From Methylorubrum extorquens (GTDB lineage: Bacteria; Pseudomonadota; Alphaproteobacteria; Rhizobiales; Beijerinckiaceae): DNA of 64,000 nt. Below the pieces are notes generated by a model. The model worked only from the letters and a program-made list of their open reading frames with translations. It was not told the origin of the DNA and did no database searches. The translations under genes were made by a program, and so were the position numbers. Shown here piece by piece: positions 45,363 through 54,588 of the stretch. Within the stretch, counting starts at the first letter, position 1, and every line of letters begins with the position of its first letter. The stretch covers positions 564,001 to 628,000 of the forward strand of contig NZ_JALJXF010000001.1 of NCBI RefSeq assembly GCF_024169925.1. The letters run 5' to 3'.

Positions 45363-48300
45363 TCAAACGACGGCAGCGCCGCGATCCACCACGCGGACTA
45401 CGCTGCGGCCGCTGCCGCGCTTCTCCACCCGGATCTGCACGGCGATGCGTTCCATCATTCCGGCAACGTGGGTGATGACACCGACCTTGCGGCCGCGGCC
45501 CTGAAGCGTTTCGAGCGCGTCGACGGCAAGGTCGAGGGTTTCGGCGTCGAGAGAGCCGAAGCCCTCGTCGATGAACAGCGTATCGACGAAGGACTGTCGC
45601 CCTTCCAGGCCGGACAGAGCTAGTGCCAGCGCCAGCGAGACGAGGAAGCGCTCACCGCCCGACAGGCTGCGGGTCGCCCGGCGCTCGTCGCCCATGTCGC
45701 GATCGACAACGTGCAGGGCGAGGTCGGCGCCGACGCTGCGGGCGAGGCGGTAGCGCGGGCTCAGGGCCCGAAGCTGATCGTTGGCGAGATGCACGAGGTG
45801 ATCGAGGGTCACCCCCTGCGCGAAGCGGCGGAAGCGGTCGCCGCCCGCCGAGCCGATGGCCTCCTCGACCCGGTGCCACGTCGTCAGCTCGGCCGTCGCG
45901 GCCTCGATCTCCCCCGCGAGGTCGGCGGCCTTGGCGCGGGCCGCCTCGTCCCGCCGCAGCTCCGCATCGAGGGCGCCGAGGCGTTGCTGCGCCTGTGCCA
46001 TGGCCTCGGCGAGGCGGGCCACCTCGGCCTCAGCGGCGACGACGTCGATCCCGGCCTCGCTGTCCAGGGCCTGGACATCCGCTCGGCGGGTGGCGAGGGC
46101 GGTCCGCGTCTCGGCCGCCTCACGCGCCAGCCGGTCGAGACCGGCGCGCAGCGCGTCGCGGGTCTCGGCGGGTACGGCGAGCAGCGCGGCCACCGCCTCG
46201 CGCCCGCGCTCGCCGCAGGCCTGCACGAAGGCCGCCTCGGCCGCGCTTTGGCGGGTGGCGGCGCGCTCCGAGGCCGCGATGGCACCGGCCTCGTCGGTGA
46301 CGGCACCCGTCAACGCGCGGGCGGCCTCGGCGCAAGCCGTCTGCGCGGCCTGAAGGGCTTCGCGGGCGGCGCGGCGCTCGTTGTTGAGCCGGGTGCGGTG
46401 GGGGCCGGTCGGTTCGCCGCCAAGAAGGCCGGCGCGTTCCCCGCGGGCCTGAACGAGGCGGGCCTGCCGTTCCTCGGCCTCGGCGCGCGCCTTCACGGCC
46501 GCACGCGTCTCGGCCTCCCGCAAGGATGCGGCGGCGGCCCGTTCGGGCGCCAGGGCGCCGAGCTGCGCTTCCAGGCCGGCATGCCCGGTCCGTAAGGCCG
46601 TGTAAGCCCGCCCGAGCGTCGTGACCCGCTCGGCACACATCTCCGGGGCACGGTCGAGATCACCCAGGCTCAGATCGGCGGCGCTTAGGGCGGGCGCGAT
46701 CTCATCCGCCAGCTCCGCGACGCGCTGGAGGAGGGCGGCCCGCGCGCTCTCCGCGCGCTCGGCCGCGAGCCCGGCCTCGGTCCGGCGCCGGGTGAGGGCA
46801 TCGAGCGCGCGGGCTTCCGCTTCGGACCGCGCCTCCGCCGCGTCGCGCTCGCGGATCAGGCCGTCGATCTCGCCGCGCAGCGTCCGCGCTGTGGCAAGCC
46901 GGTGCAGCGTGGCATCGCGTTCGGCTCGGGCGGTCGTCCCAGCCGCGGCCAGCGCTGGCGCATCGGGCCCCGGCGGCAGGACGGCCGCGAGCCCGGCGGC
47001 TTCGAGCAAGGCTAGGACACCGGGAAGCGTGGCGCGATAGCGGGCGGCGGCGGCCGCCGCTGCCTCGGCCGCAGCGGCGGCGCGCTCCTGGGCGTCGTCG
47101 CGCCGGCCCTCCGCCGCCGCGAGATCGCCGCGGGCGCGGTCATGGGCCGCTTGGTGCTCGGCGATCCGCGCGTCGAGTTCTGTGCGGCGGGCCCGCATCT
47201 CCTCGGCGAGCCGACCGAGCGCACCATCGGATTCGTGGGCGTGGGGATGGTCGGCGCTGCCGCAGACAGGGCAGGGCCCACCGGCGACCAGCAGGCTGCG
47301 CAGCCGAGCGGCTTCGCGCGAGACGCTCTCCTCGGCGAGTTCGGCCAGGGGCGCGATCTCGGCGCGGCGAACTCCGGCCTCGTGCAACGCTTGGTCTTCC
47401 ACCGCGTAGCGCGCGGCAGCCTCGGCCGCGACCAGACCGGCTTCCGCTTCGGCCTCCGTGGCGGCGGCGCGGTCGGCGAGCGCCGTGCCGTGGCGCCCGG
47501 CCAGGGCATAGGCCTCGCGCAGGCCATCGAGCAGACCTTCGAGAGCGGCGCTGCGCGCCTGCGCGGCGGGCTCGGCGAGCGCAGCGAGCGCCGCTTCACG
47601 TTCCGCGCGCGCGCCGGCCAAGGCCTCGCGGCGGGCGCGGAACGCGGCGAGCCGGGCAGCGCCGGCTTCCGTCTCGCCGTCGCAGCCGGCGATCTCGGCC
47701 CGCCGCGCCGCGCCTTCCTGTCCGGCCGCCGCCGCCTGCGCGTCGAGCCGCGCCCGCTCGCGGATGCGCCGGGCGAAGTCGCCGCCGCGTTCGGCCAGCG
47801 GCGCATGGCGGCTGTCGGCGTCGAGTTGGCGGGCCGCGGCGTCGCGAGCCGCCCGCGCCTCGTCGAGCCGGCGCTCGATTGCCGTCAGTGCCGCCGCCGC
47901 CGCTGCCGCCGCCTCGTCCGATCGGAGAGCGCCCTGTGCCGCACCGGCCGCTTCCTGCTCGGCGATGGTGATGGTCGCGTCGAGCGCGGCGGCCCGGTCC
48001 CAGAGGGGGCCGAAGCTCTTGAAGACGGCCTCCGCCGCCTCGTCCGCCGCATTCGCCTCCGCCCGCTTGCCCTCGACGGCTTCAGCGGCGGCCTGCGCGG
48101 CTCGGACACGGGCACCGGACGCCTCGACCCGCGCCTGCGCCTCGCCGTGCTCGCGGGCGGTCTCGCCCAGGGCCTCGGCCCGTCCGCGCAGCGGCTCGAC
48201 CGCGTCGAGTTCGGCGAGCCGGTCCCGGTCCGGTCCGGCTGCGTCCAGGCTTTCACCCGCCGACGCGGCGCGGCGTTCGGCCTCCGCGAGTGCCGCGCGC

Positions 48301-49109
48301 GCGGCCGCGATCCGGCGGGCCGTTTCGAGGATGCGGCCGATTGCTGCCTGCTCTTCGCGCCACGCCTCGACCCCGGCGCGCAACGCCTCGCGCTCGATAC
48401 TGCGGCTCGACACCCCCTCCGCATCGAGCAGGCCGATTTCGCCGCGGCGGACCTCCAGCGCCTCGACCGCGCGGCGGTGCGCCTCGTAGCCGAGATGCAC
48501 CCGCTTCGAGATCTCGGAATAGATTGCCGTGCCGGTGATCTTCTCCAGAAGCTCGGCCCGCTCGCCCTCGGCGGCGAGAAGGAAGGCGTCGAACTCGCCC
48601 TGCGCCAGCAGCACCGTGCGGCGGAACTGATCGAAGGTCAGGTCGGTCAGCGCGACCACCCGGTCGAGCACCTGCGTCTTGCCCGCGGCGACAGCACTGC
48701 CGTCGTCGAGCCGGTGCAGGCGCCGCCGCTCCGCCTGAAGCTTCCCGGTCGCCCGGTTGCGGGCGCGAAACGCCTCCCAGCCAACGCGGTAGGCCACGCC
48801 GTCCTGGCCGATGAAATCGACCTCGGCGTAGCCCGAGCCCGCGCCCCGGCGCAGGATCGCTCGCCCGTCGCTGGCGCTCAGCGCTTCGCCGCCGGGATCG
48901 GGCACGTCCTCGCGGCGGGTCACGGCGACGCGGGGATAGCGGCCGTAGAGGGCGAGACAGAGTGCGTCGAGGATGGTGGACTTGCCCGCGCCGGTCTCGC
49001 CGGTGATGGCGAACAGGCCGGTCGCACCGAGCGGCTCGGCCGCGAGATCCACCGCGAAGGGTGCCGCGAGGCTCGCGAGGTTCTCGCCGCGGATCGCGAG
49101 GATGCGCAT
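45363..49109 (-). CDS. sbcC: Exonuclease subunit SbcC (SMC-like ATPase)
   Basis: 1248-residue SMC-type ATPase of the SbcCD nuclease that opens hairpins and degrades DNA ends. The N-terminal Walker A is GETGAGKSTILDAL. A very long Ala/Glu/Arg coiled coil follows, interrupted by the zinc hook GGPCPVCGSADH near residue 610. The C-terminal half has the ABC signature (SLSGGERFLVSLALALAL) and Walker B (DTLFIDEGFGSLD). It follows sbcD after 11 bp on the same strand, the standard order. Coiled-coil composition is extremely rich in Ala, as in other high-GC SbcC proteins. Confidence 0.94.
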   Translation of the reverse strand: MRILAIRGENLASLAAPFAVDLAAEPLGATGLFAITGETGAGKSTILDALCLALYGRYPRVAVTRREDVPDPGGEALSASDGRAILRRGAGSGYAEVDFIGQDGVAYRVGWEAFRARNRATGKLQAERRRLHRLDDGSAVAAGKTQVLDRVVALTDLTFDQFRRTVLLAQGEFDAFLLAAEGERAELLEKITGTAIYSEISKRVHLGYEAHRRAVEALEVRRGEIGLLDAEGVSSRSIEREALRAGVEAWREEQAAIGRILETARRIAAARAALAEAERRAASAGESLDAAGPDRDRLAELDAVEPLRGRAEALGETAREHGEAQARVEASGARVRAAQAAAEAVEGKRAEANAADEAAEAVFKSFGPLWDRAAALDATITIAEQEAAGAAQGALRSDEAAAAAAAALTAIERRLDEARAARDAAARQLDADSRHAPLAERGGDFARRIRERARLDAQAAAAGQEGAARRAEIAGCDGETEAGAARLAAFRARREALAGARAEREAALAALAEPAAQARSAALEGLLDGLREAYALAGRHGTALADRAAATEAEAEAGLVAAEAAARYAVEDQALHEAGVRRAEIAPLAELAEESVSREAARLRSLLVAGGPCPVCGSADHPHAHESDGALGRLAEEMRARRTELDARIAEHQAAHDRARGDLAAAEGRRDDAQERAAAAAEAAAAAAARYRATLPGVLALLEAAGLAAVLPPGPDAPALAAAGTTARAERDATLHRLATARTLRGEIDGLIRERDAAEARSEAEARALDALTRRRTEAGLAAERAESARAALLQRVAELADEIAPALSAADLSLGDLDRAPEMCAERVTTLGRAYTALRTGHAGLEAQLGALAPERAAAASLREAETRAAVKARAEAEERQARLVQARGERAGLLGGEPTGPHRTRLNNERRAAREALQAAQTACAEAARALTGAVTDEAGAIAASERAATRQSAAEAAFVQACGERGREAVAALLAVPAETRDALRAGLDRLAREAAETRTALATRRADVQALDSEAGIDVVAAEAEVARLAEAMAQAQQRLGALDAELRRDEAARAKAADLAGEIEAATAELTTWHRVEEAIGSAGGDRFRRFAQGVTLDHLVHLANDQLRALSPRYRLARSVGADLALHVVDRDMGDERRATRSLSGGERFLVSLALALALSGLEGRQSFVDTLFIDEGFGSLDAETLDLAVDALETLQGRGRKVGVITHVAGMMERIAVQIRVEKRGSGRSVVRVVDRGAAVV

Positions 49110-49120
49110 GTGCTAAAGCC

Positions 49121-50398
49121 TCAGGCGTCCGCTCGTGCGCGGTGGAACACGTCGAGATGGGCAGGCTCGGGCTCCTCGTCCCACTTGGCGCGGTAGGCGA
49201 GACGGAACAGCTCCTCCGGGTCGCGCTCGGACAAGCGCGGCGGTGGCGCCTCCGATTCCACGATCTCGATCGCGGCCCGCGGCGGCACCGTCACTCGCAC
49301 ATCGACCACGCGGACCGGAAAGCTCTCGGCGATGCGGTCCACCTCGGCGCGGTAGCCCGGCAGCAGACCCTCGCGGGCGAGCCGGACCTGGATGTAGGGC
49401 CGCGCGTCCATCGGCAGATCGGGAGCAAGCGCCAGGGCGGCGAGATGGTCGCCAAGATCGGCCAGCGGCATGTCGCCCGATGCCGGGAGACGCAGGAACG
49501 GCACGGGGCGCGGGATCTCGATATGTTCGATCTCCGCCGCGCCCGCGCCGAGCGTCACCAGGGTGACCCCGTGGCGGTAGGGCTGCTCGGCCGCCGAGAG
49601 CGGCATCAGCGAGCCGCAATAGCGCACCTGTCCCCGGCCCAGCGCCTGCGCCCGGTGGAGATGACCGAGCGCCACGTAGCGCGCCTCCTCCGGAAACACG
49701 TCGGACGGCACGGCATGCTCGCCGCCGACGAGGATGCGCCGCTCCGCGCCCTCCGATTCGAGGCCGCCCGCCACGTGGAGATGGCCGGTGACGAGGAGCG
49801 GCAGGCCGGCGAGCCGCGGCCGGGCCGCTTCGAAGAGCTGGCCGTAGAGGTCGCGCACCGCCCGCACGATCGGCGAAGTCTCGCCGATGCGGGGCTGCTG
49901 GCCAAGTGACGCTTCCCGACCAAGTGACGAGAGCGGCGGCAGGCAGGCGGCGGTGGGATAGGAGACCGCGAGCACCTGTGCGGCCACATCGCCGTTGGCC
50001 GAGCGGACCGGCACGAGGTGCCGGTCGAGATCGATCGCGCCGTCGCGGCGGCGGACATTGCCGACGACGTGGACCCCAATCGCTTCAAGCAGTGGGCGCG
50101 GCGCTTCGAGCCGCCCGGCGGCATCGTGGTTGCCGGCGGTGATGACGATGGTCATGGCCGGCCGCGCCGCGTGGAGGCGGGCCATCAAGGTGTAGAACCG
50201 CGCCTGCGACTCGCCGGACGGGTTCTGGCTGTCGAACACGTCGCCGGCCACGACAAGGGCATCGACCTCGCGTTCCACGACGATGCTCTCGAGGTAGCCG
50301 AACACCGCGTCGTGCTCGCGCTCGCGGGAGAAGCCGCGCAGGGTCTGGCCGATATGCCAATCACCCGTATGGAGAACGCGGATCACTGAGGACGCCAC
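49121..50398 (-). CDS. sbcD: Exonuclease subunit SbcD (Mre11-like nuclease)
   Basis: 425-residue Mn-dependent nuclease. The metallophosphoesterase motifs are visible in order: HTGDWHIGQ, VVAGDVFDS, ITAGNHDAAGR, LLVTGHLHVAGG and LGHLHRAQ. GTG at 50398 starts the open frame; a second GTG at 50386 (giving MIRVLHTGDWHIG) is closer to the family's usual N-terminus and may be the real start. It is translated just ahead of sbcC. Confidence 0.93.
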   Translation of the reverse strand: MASSVIRVLHTGDWHIGQTLRGFSREREHDAVFGYLESIVVEREVDALVVAGDVFDSQNPSGESQARFYTLMARLHAARPAMTIVITAGNHDAAGRLEAPRPLLEAIGVHVVGNVRRRDGAIDLDRHLVPVRSANGDVAAQVLAVSYPTAACLPPLSSLGREASLGQQPRIGETSPIVRAVRDLYGQLFEAARPRLAGLPLLVTGHLHVAGGLESEGAERRILVGGEHAVPSDVFPEEARYVALGHLHRAQALGRGQVRYCGSLMPLSAAEQPYRHGVTLVTLGAGAAEIEHIEIPRPVPFLRLPASGDMPLADLGDHLAALALAPDLPMDARPYIQVRLAREGLLPGYRAEVDRIAESFPVRVVDVRVTVPPRAAIEIVESEAPPPRLSERDPEELFRLAYRAKWDEEPEPAHLDVFHRARADA

Positions 50399-50511
50399 TC
50401 ACCGGGGCCGCGACCGTCGCCGCCTCCGGCGGTTTGTAGCGGGTTAGCCCGCCGGCTTCGAGAGCGTCCCGGCCGCAGGCCCGGATCTCTTGTGAGTCGC
50501 GGTCAACTGGA

Positions 50512-50772
50512 TCAGTGGCAGACGGTGACCGTCTTCACGATCCAGCCCTCGTCCGCCTGCCAGAGCTTGCGCCGCACGCGGTTGCAGTTGGCGGCTTCGG
50601 CGGCGGTCCAGGCGGTCTGCGGCGCGAGCGGCTGCGGCTTTGCCGCTGACTGCGCGACGGCCGTCCCCGTCGGGCGTGAGGGCGCGGCCTTGCAAGCGGC
50701 CAGGGCTTCGCCGGGCAGCATCAGGCCGAGGCAGAGCAATCCGAACGAGGAGCGGAGGAGGGAGGCGCGCAA
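50512..50772 (-). CDS. Small exported protein of unknown function
   Basis: About 86 residues if translation starts at the TTG at 50772, which gives a classical signal peptide (RASLLRSSFGLLCLGLMLPG, cleavage after ALA). A longer version to 50853 also uses TTG. The mature part has three Cys and the segment AANCNRVRRKLWQADEGWIVKTVTVCH, probably a small disulfide-stabilised domain. I do not recognise the family. Start choice is uncertain because no ATG or good ribosome site is present. Confidence 0.5.
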   Translation of the reverse strand: MRASLLRSSFGLLCLGLMLPGEALAACKAAPSRPTGTAVAQSAAKPQPLAPQTAWTAAEAANCNRVRRKLWQADEGWIVKTVTVCH

Positions 50773-51112
50773 GGGAAGGGGTCCGTGGTCGGGCCGAACG
50801 GCTACGCTGGATCTAGAGACCGGGCCGGCCAATGCAATTGCCGCCGTCCTCAATTCGCCCCGGAATCCGCACCTTTTTTACGAAATCGTTAAAGCCCTTC
50901 ATTCCGCGCATGGCGGACGTGCGTGTAACCTTTCGGACACAATGTTCGCACACTTGCCGGTGCAGGAGCCGTGACGGTTGCGTTCGGCCCTGACGCCCGG
51001 CCGCTTCCTTGCTAGGGAGCAAGCGGGGCAGTTCAGCCGGCCCGGATGATCGTGACCGTTTCCCCGTATTCCGGAGACGTTTCCCGGCCCGGCCACTTCG
51101 ATCGAGCGATCC
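50773..51112. promoter_or_regulatory. Divergent intergenic region before L,D-transpeptidase
   Basis: About 340 bp between a minus-strand secreted-protein gene and the plus-strand transpeptidase gene. The middle (50873-50955) is AT-richer than surrounding sequence, with a T run at 50874-50880 and a GTAACC-rich patch, consistent with promoters. No clear boxes, repeats or additional gene are seen. Confidence 0.35.
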
Positions 51113-52030
51113 ATGTCAGTTCAGAACCGCCGTAAGCTTCTTCTCGGAGCCGTGACGAGCCTCGGGCTCGCGACCCTGCCGGGTCACGTCCTCGCCCAAA
51201 GTTTCGACGGGTTCGACGACGACCGTCTCTATCAGGACGGCAACGGCCAGCTCTACCGCCGCCGTGGCGGGCAGTACGTTCCCTATAACGGCCGGGTCAG
51301 CAACGGGCGGCCGGTGCCCGAGACGCAGACGGACCTCGACGCCGAGGCCTATGCCCGTCGCCGGGCCGAGCGCATGGGCGAGCCGCCCGCCGCCGAGGCG
51401 CCGAACCAGACGCCGCGCCAGCAGCAGGCCGGTTATCCGGTGCCGCCGCAGGAGCCCGATAACGGCCCGATCGACTACACGCGGGCCTACGCGGCGCTCG
51501 CCAACGAGCCCTTCCCGGTCCAGGCGATTCCTTACAAGAAGTTCAACCCGATCTACCTGCGCCAGGAGGTCGAGTTCCGCACCAACGAGGCGCCGGGCAC
51601 CATCGTGGTCGATCCCAAGGCGCATTTCCTCTACCTCATCCTGCCGAACGGCCGGGCACGGCGCTACGGCGTTGGCGTGGGCAAGCAGGGCTTCTCGTGG
51701 TCGGGCAGCGCCACCGTCAACTCGAAGCAGGCCTGGCCGGATTGGTATCCGCCCAAGGAGATGATCGCTCGCAGGCCGGACCTCGCCCGCGAGGTCGACA
51801 AGTTGCAGAGCGGTCTCGGCGTGCCCGGCGGCAGCCGCAACCCGCTCGGCGCCCGCGCCATGTATCTCTGGCAGAACAACAAGGACACGCTGTTCCGCAT
51901 CCACGGCACGCTGGAGCCGCACTCCATCGGCAAGAGCGTGTCCTCGGGCTGCATCCGCATGATCAATCAGGACGCCATCGACCTGTTCAACCGTGTCGAA
52001 GTCGGCGCGAAGGTGGTGGTGCTCGGCTGA
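51113..52030 (+). CDS. L,D-transpeptidase (YkuD domain)
   Basis: 305-residue exported enzyme that cross-links peptidoglycan stem peptides or attaches proteins to the wall. A signal peptide with RR (residues 6-7) runs to ALA-type cleavage near 28. A Gln/Pro-rich linker follows. The YkuD domain (about 165-305) ends with the catalytic motif HGTLEPHSIGKSVSSGCIRM, containing the active His and Cys. Two YQDGNGQLYRR-like short blocks near the N-terminus are a common feature of the alphaproteobacterial family. Confidence 0.93.
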   Translation: MSVQNRRKLLLGAVTSLGLATLPGHVLAQSFDGFDDDRLYQDGNGQLYRRRGGQYVPYNGRVSNGRPVPETQTDLDAEAYARRRAERMGEPPAAEAPNQTPRQQQAGYPVPPQEPDNGPIDYTRAYAALANEPFPVQAIPYKKFNPIYLRQEVEFRTNEAPGTIVVDPKAHFLYLILPNGRARRYGVGVGKQGFSWSGSATVNSKQAWPDWYPPKEMIARRPDLAREVDKLQSGLGVPGGSRNPLGARAMYLWQNNKDTLFRIHGTLEPHSIGKSVSSGCIRMINQDAIDLFNRVEVGAKVVVLG

Positions 52031-52097
52031 TCCCGCGATAGTTTCCTCGCACGGGGGCCCGTCTCCGAACGGCGGGCGCCGGACACGAGGAAACATC

Positions 52098-53978
52098 ATG
52101 GTCGATCTGATCCCGCGCGCGCATCTCTTCGGCAACCCGACGCGCTACGGCCATCAGATCAGCCCCGACGGACGCCGCCTCGGCTGGGTGGCGCCGCATG
52201 AGGGCGTTCTCAACATCTGGTCGGCACCGATCGACGATCTCGATGCGGCCGCGCCCGTCACGACCGACCGCCGCCGCGGCATCGACGCCTATGCCTTCGC
52301 CTATGACGGGCGCCACCTCCTCTACGTGCAGGACGCGGACGGCGACGAGAACCACCACCTCTACGCCGTCGATCTCGAAACGGGCGAGCGGCGCGACCTG
52401 ACGCCGATCCCCGGCATCGCCGCGGCGATCGTCGGCCTCAGCCGCATCGTGCGCGACCGCGTGCTCGTAGCGATCAACGACCGCGACGCGCGCTTCCACG
52501 ACCTGCACAGCGTCGATCTCGCTACCGGCGAGCGCCGCTTGGTGGCTGAAAATCCGGGCTTCGCCGGCTTCCTGATCGACGAGCGCTACACGGTGCGCTT
52601 CGCCTTCCGCAACCTTCCGGACGGTTCGAGCCAGTTGATCGCCCCCGACGGCGCGAAATGGAAGCCGTGGCTCACCTTCCCGCCCGAGGATGCCCGCGTC
52701 TCCGGCGCGGAGAACCTCGACGCGGCCGGCACCGCCCTGTTCTGCCGCGACAGCCGCGGGCGCAACACCGCGGCGCTCACCCGCATCGATCTCGCCACCG
52801 GTGAGACCCGCGTGCTCGCCGCGCACGAGGAGGCGGATATCGGCGCGGTGCTGCAGGATGCCGAGACGCACGAGCCGGTGGCCTACTCGGTCACTCATGC
52901 CCGCAAATCCTGGCACGTGCTCGACCCGCGCTTCACCGACGACTTCGCCTTCCTCGAAACACAGGGGCTCGGCGACTGGTACCCGGCAAGCCGCACCGAG
53001 GACGATTCGCTCTGGATCGTGGTGGCCCGCGCCGACACCCGCGTCGGCGAGGCTGCGATCTACGATCGGCGGGCGAAGAGCCTGCGCTCGCTCGGCAGCG
53101 CCCGTCCGGAGCTGGAGGGTGCGCCGCTCGCCCCGATGAGCCCGGCGATCATCCGCTCCCGCGACGGCCTCGATCTCGTCTCGTATCTGACCCGCCCGCT
53201 CGATGCGCAGGGCCCCGGCCCGCTCGTGCTGCTCGTCCATGGCGGCCCGTGGGCGCGCGACAGCTTCGGCTTCGACGGCATCCATCAATGGCTGGCCAAC
53301 CGCGGCTATGCCGCGCTCAGCGTCAACTTCCGCTCCTCGACCGGCTTCGGGAAAGCCTTCCTCAATGCGGGTGACCGCGAATGGGGCCGGCGGATGGACG
53401 ACGACCTCAGCGATGCCGTCGCCTGGGCCGTGGCGCAGGGTGTGGCCGATCCCGCTCGCGTGGCGATCATGGGCGGCAGCTACGGCGGCTATGCCACGCT
53501 GATGGCGCTGACCCGCAACCCGGGATCCTACGCCTGCGGCATCGACCTCGTCGGCCCGGCCAACCTCGAAACCCTGGTGCGGACGATCCCGCCCTACTGG
53601 GAGGCGATGCGGGCGCAACTCCATCGCGCCATCGGCGATCCCGACACCGAGGAGGGCATGGCCCTCATCCGCGAGCGCTCCCCGGTCTACTTTGCCGACC
53701 GGATCAAGGCGCCGCTGCTGATCGTGCAGGGCGCCAACGATCCGCGGGTGAAGCAGGCCGAATCCGACCAGATGGTCGCCGCGATGGAGCGGGGCGGCAT
53801 CCCGGTGACCTACCTGCTGTTCCTGGACGAGGGCCACGGCCTCGTGCGCCCGGCCAACCGGCTCGCCTTCTTCGCGCGTGCGGAAGACTTCTTGGCGCGC
53901 CATCTCGGGGGGCGCTGCGAGCCGATCCAAGCGAACGAATCAGCGGGAACGTCGATGCAGGTGGTGCGGGAGGGATAG
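52098..53978 (+). CDS. S9 family prolyl oligopeptidase-like peptidase
   Basis: 626-residue peptidase. The N-terminal half is a WD40-like beta-propeller with repeated D-G-R/Y blocks (for example DGRHLLYVQDADGDENHHLYAVDL). The C-terminal alpha/beta hydrolase domain has the catalytic triad Ser461 (MGGSYGGYA), Asp548 (GANDPRV) and His580 (DEGHGL). The architecture is that of acylaminoacyl/prolyl oligopeptidases. There is no signal peptide, so it is cytoplasmic, probably in peptide turnover. The start at 52098 is the ATG where similarity begins. Confidence 0.92.
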   Translation: MVDLIPRAHLFGNPTRYGHQISPDGRRLGWVAPHEGVLNIWSAPIDDLDAAAPVTTDRRRGIDAYAFAYDGRHLLYVQDADGDENHHLYAVDLETGERRDLTPIPGIAAAIVGLSRIVRDRVLVAINDRDARFHDLHSVDLATGERRLVAENPGFAGFLIDERYTVRFAFRNLPDGSSQLIAPDGAKWKPWLTFPPEDARVSGAENLDAAGTALFCRDSRGRNTAALTRIDLATGETRVLAAHEEADIGAVLQDAETHEPVAYSVTHARKSWHVLDPRFTDDFAFLETQGLGDWYPASRTEDDSLWIVVARADTRVGEAAIYDRRAKSLRSLGSARPELEGAPLAPMSPAIIRSRDGLDLVSYLTRPLDAQGPGPLVLLVHGGPWARDSFGFDGIHQWLANRGYAALSVNFRSSTGFGKAFLNAGDREWGRRMDDDLSDAVAWAVAQGVADPARVAIMGGSYGGYATLMALTRNPGSYACGIDLVGPANLETLVRTIPPYWEAMRAQLHRAIGDPDTEEGMALIRERSPVYFADRIKAPLLIVQGANDPRVKQAESDQMVAAMERGGIPVTYLLFLDEGHGLVRPANRLAFFARAEDFLARHLGGRCEPIQANESAGTSMQVVREG

Positions 53979-54055
53979 TTGCGCCTCCCGATCGTATGGC
54001 CACGCCGGCGGAAATTGCCGGCATGGCCTGTCCTCGCGCGGAGATTTGCGTTCCG

Positions 54056-54403
54056 TCACGCGTCGAGCGTCTGATCCTCGTCCTCGTCGTCGATGTCCAC
54101 GAGGAAGACGATGTCGGCCTCGTCCTCGTCGTCCGAGCTGTCGCCTTCCGCTTCATGCTGCGCGTCGGGCTCGAAATCGCCCTCGCCGTCATCGGAGGCG
54201 AGCGCGTCTTCGAACTCTTCGATCTCGTCCTCGCTGGCCTTGCGTACGGTCAGATCCGACGTGCCGTTCCAGATCGGCTGGCCGTCGATCGTCATCGTGC
54301 GGATGTCTTCCTTGAAGCCGTCGCAGGTGAACAGGTCGCGGGCGGTCGCCTCGTCGCCGTTGATGACCGCGATCGCCTTGCCGTCGATCTCGAGCGTGAA
54401 CAT
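54056..54403 (-). CDS. Acidic-tailed small protein of unknown function
   Basis: 115-residue protein. The first 55 residues (MFTLEIDGKAIAVINGDEAT...) look like a compact beta-rich domain. The rest is extremely acidic, with long Asp/Glu-rich runs (about 50 acidic of 115 residues). The start at 54403 is the ATG where the pattern begins; the frame is open far upstream, but that part overlaps another gene. I know of similar short acidic proteins in Rhizobiales but no function. Confidence 0.6.
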   Translation of the reverse strand: MFTLEIDGKAIAVINGDEATARDLFTCDGFKEDIRTMTIDGQPIWNGTSDLTVRKASEDEIEEFEDALASDDGEGDFEPDAQHEAEGDSSDDEDEADIVFLVDIDDEDEDQTLDA

Positions 54404-54588
54404 CGGGACTGTCCTCGAAAGAGGGGAAAGAGCCGCGGGCCGACGGGCGGCTTTGCGCGGGAAACCCGGACCGGACTGGCCGGGTTCGGCGGCGCTTGTA
54501 GGACGGCGGAGTCGGATTCGTCGATGGGCCAAAGCCACGCGTTCCCGGCAATCGCCGCAAAGCGAGGTATCACGCCACTGAATTTGCC

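Noticed and set aside
47142..49196. 684-residue plus-strand frame antisense to sbcC
   Set aside because: Antisense of the Ala/Glu/Arg-rich coiled coil naturally yields a long open frame; SbcC motifs are intact on the minus strand.
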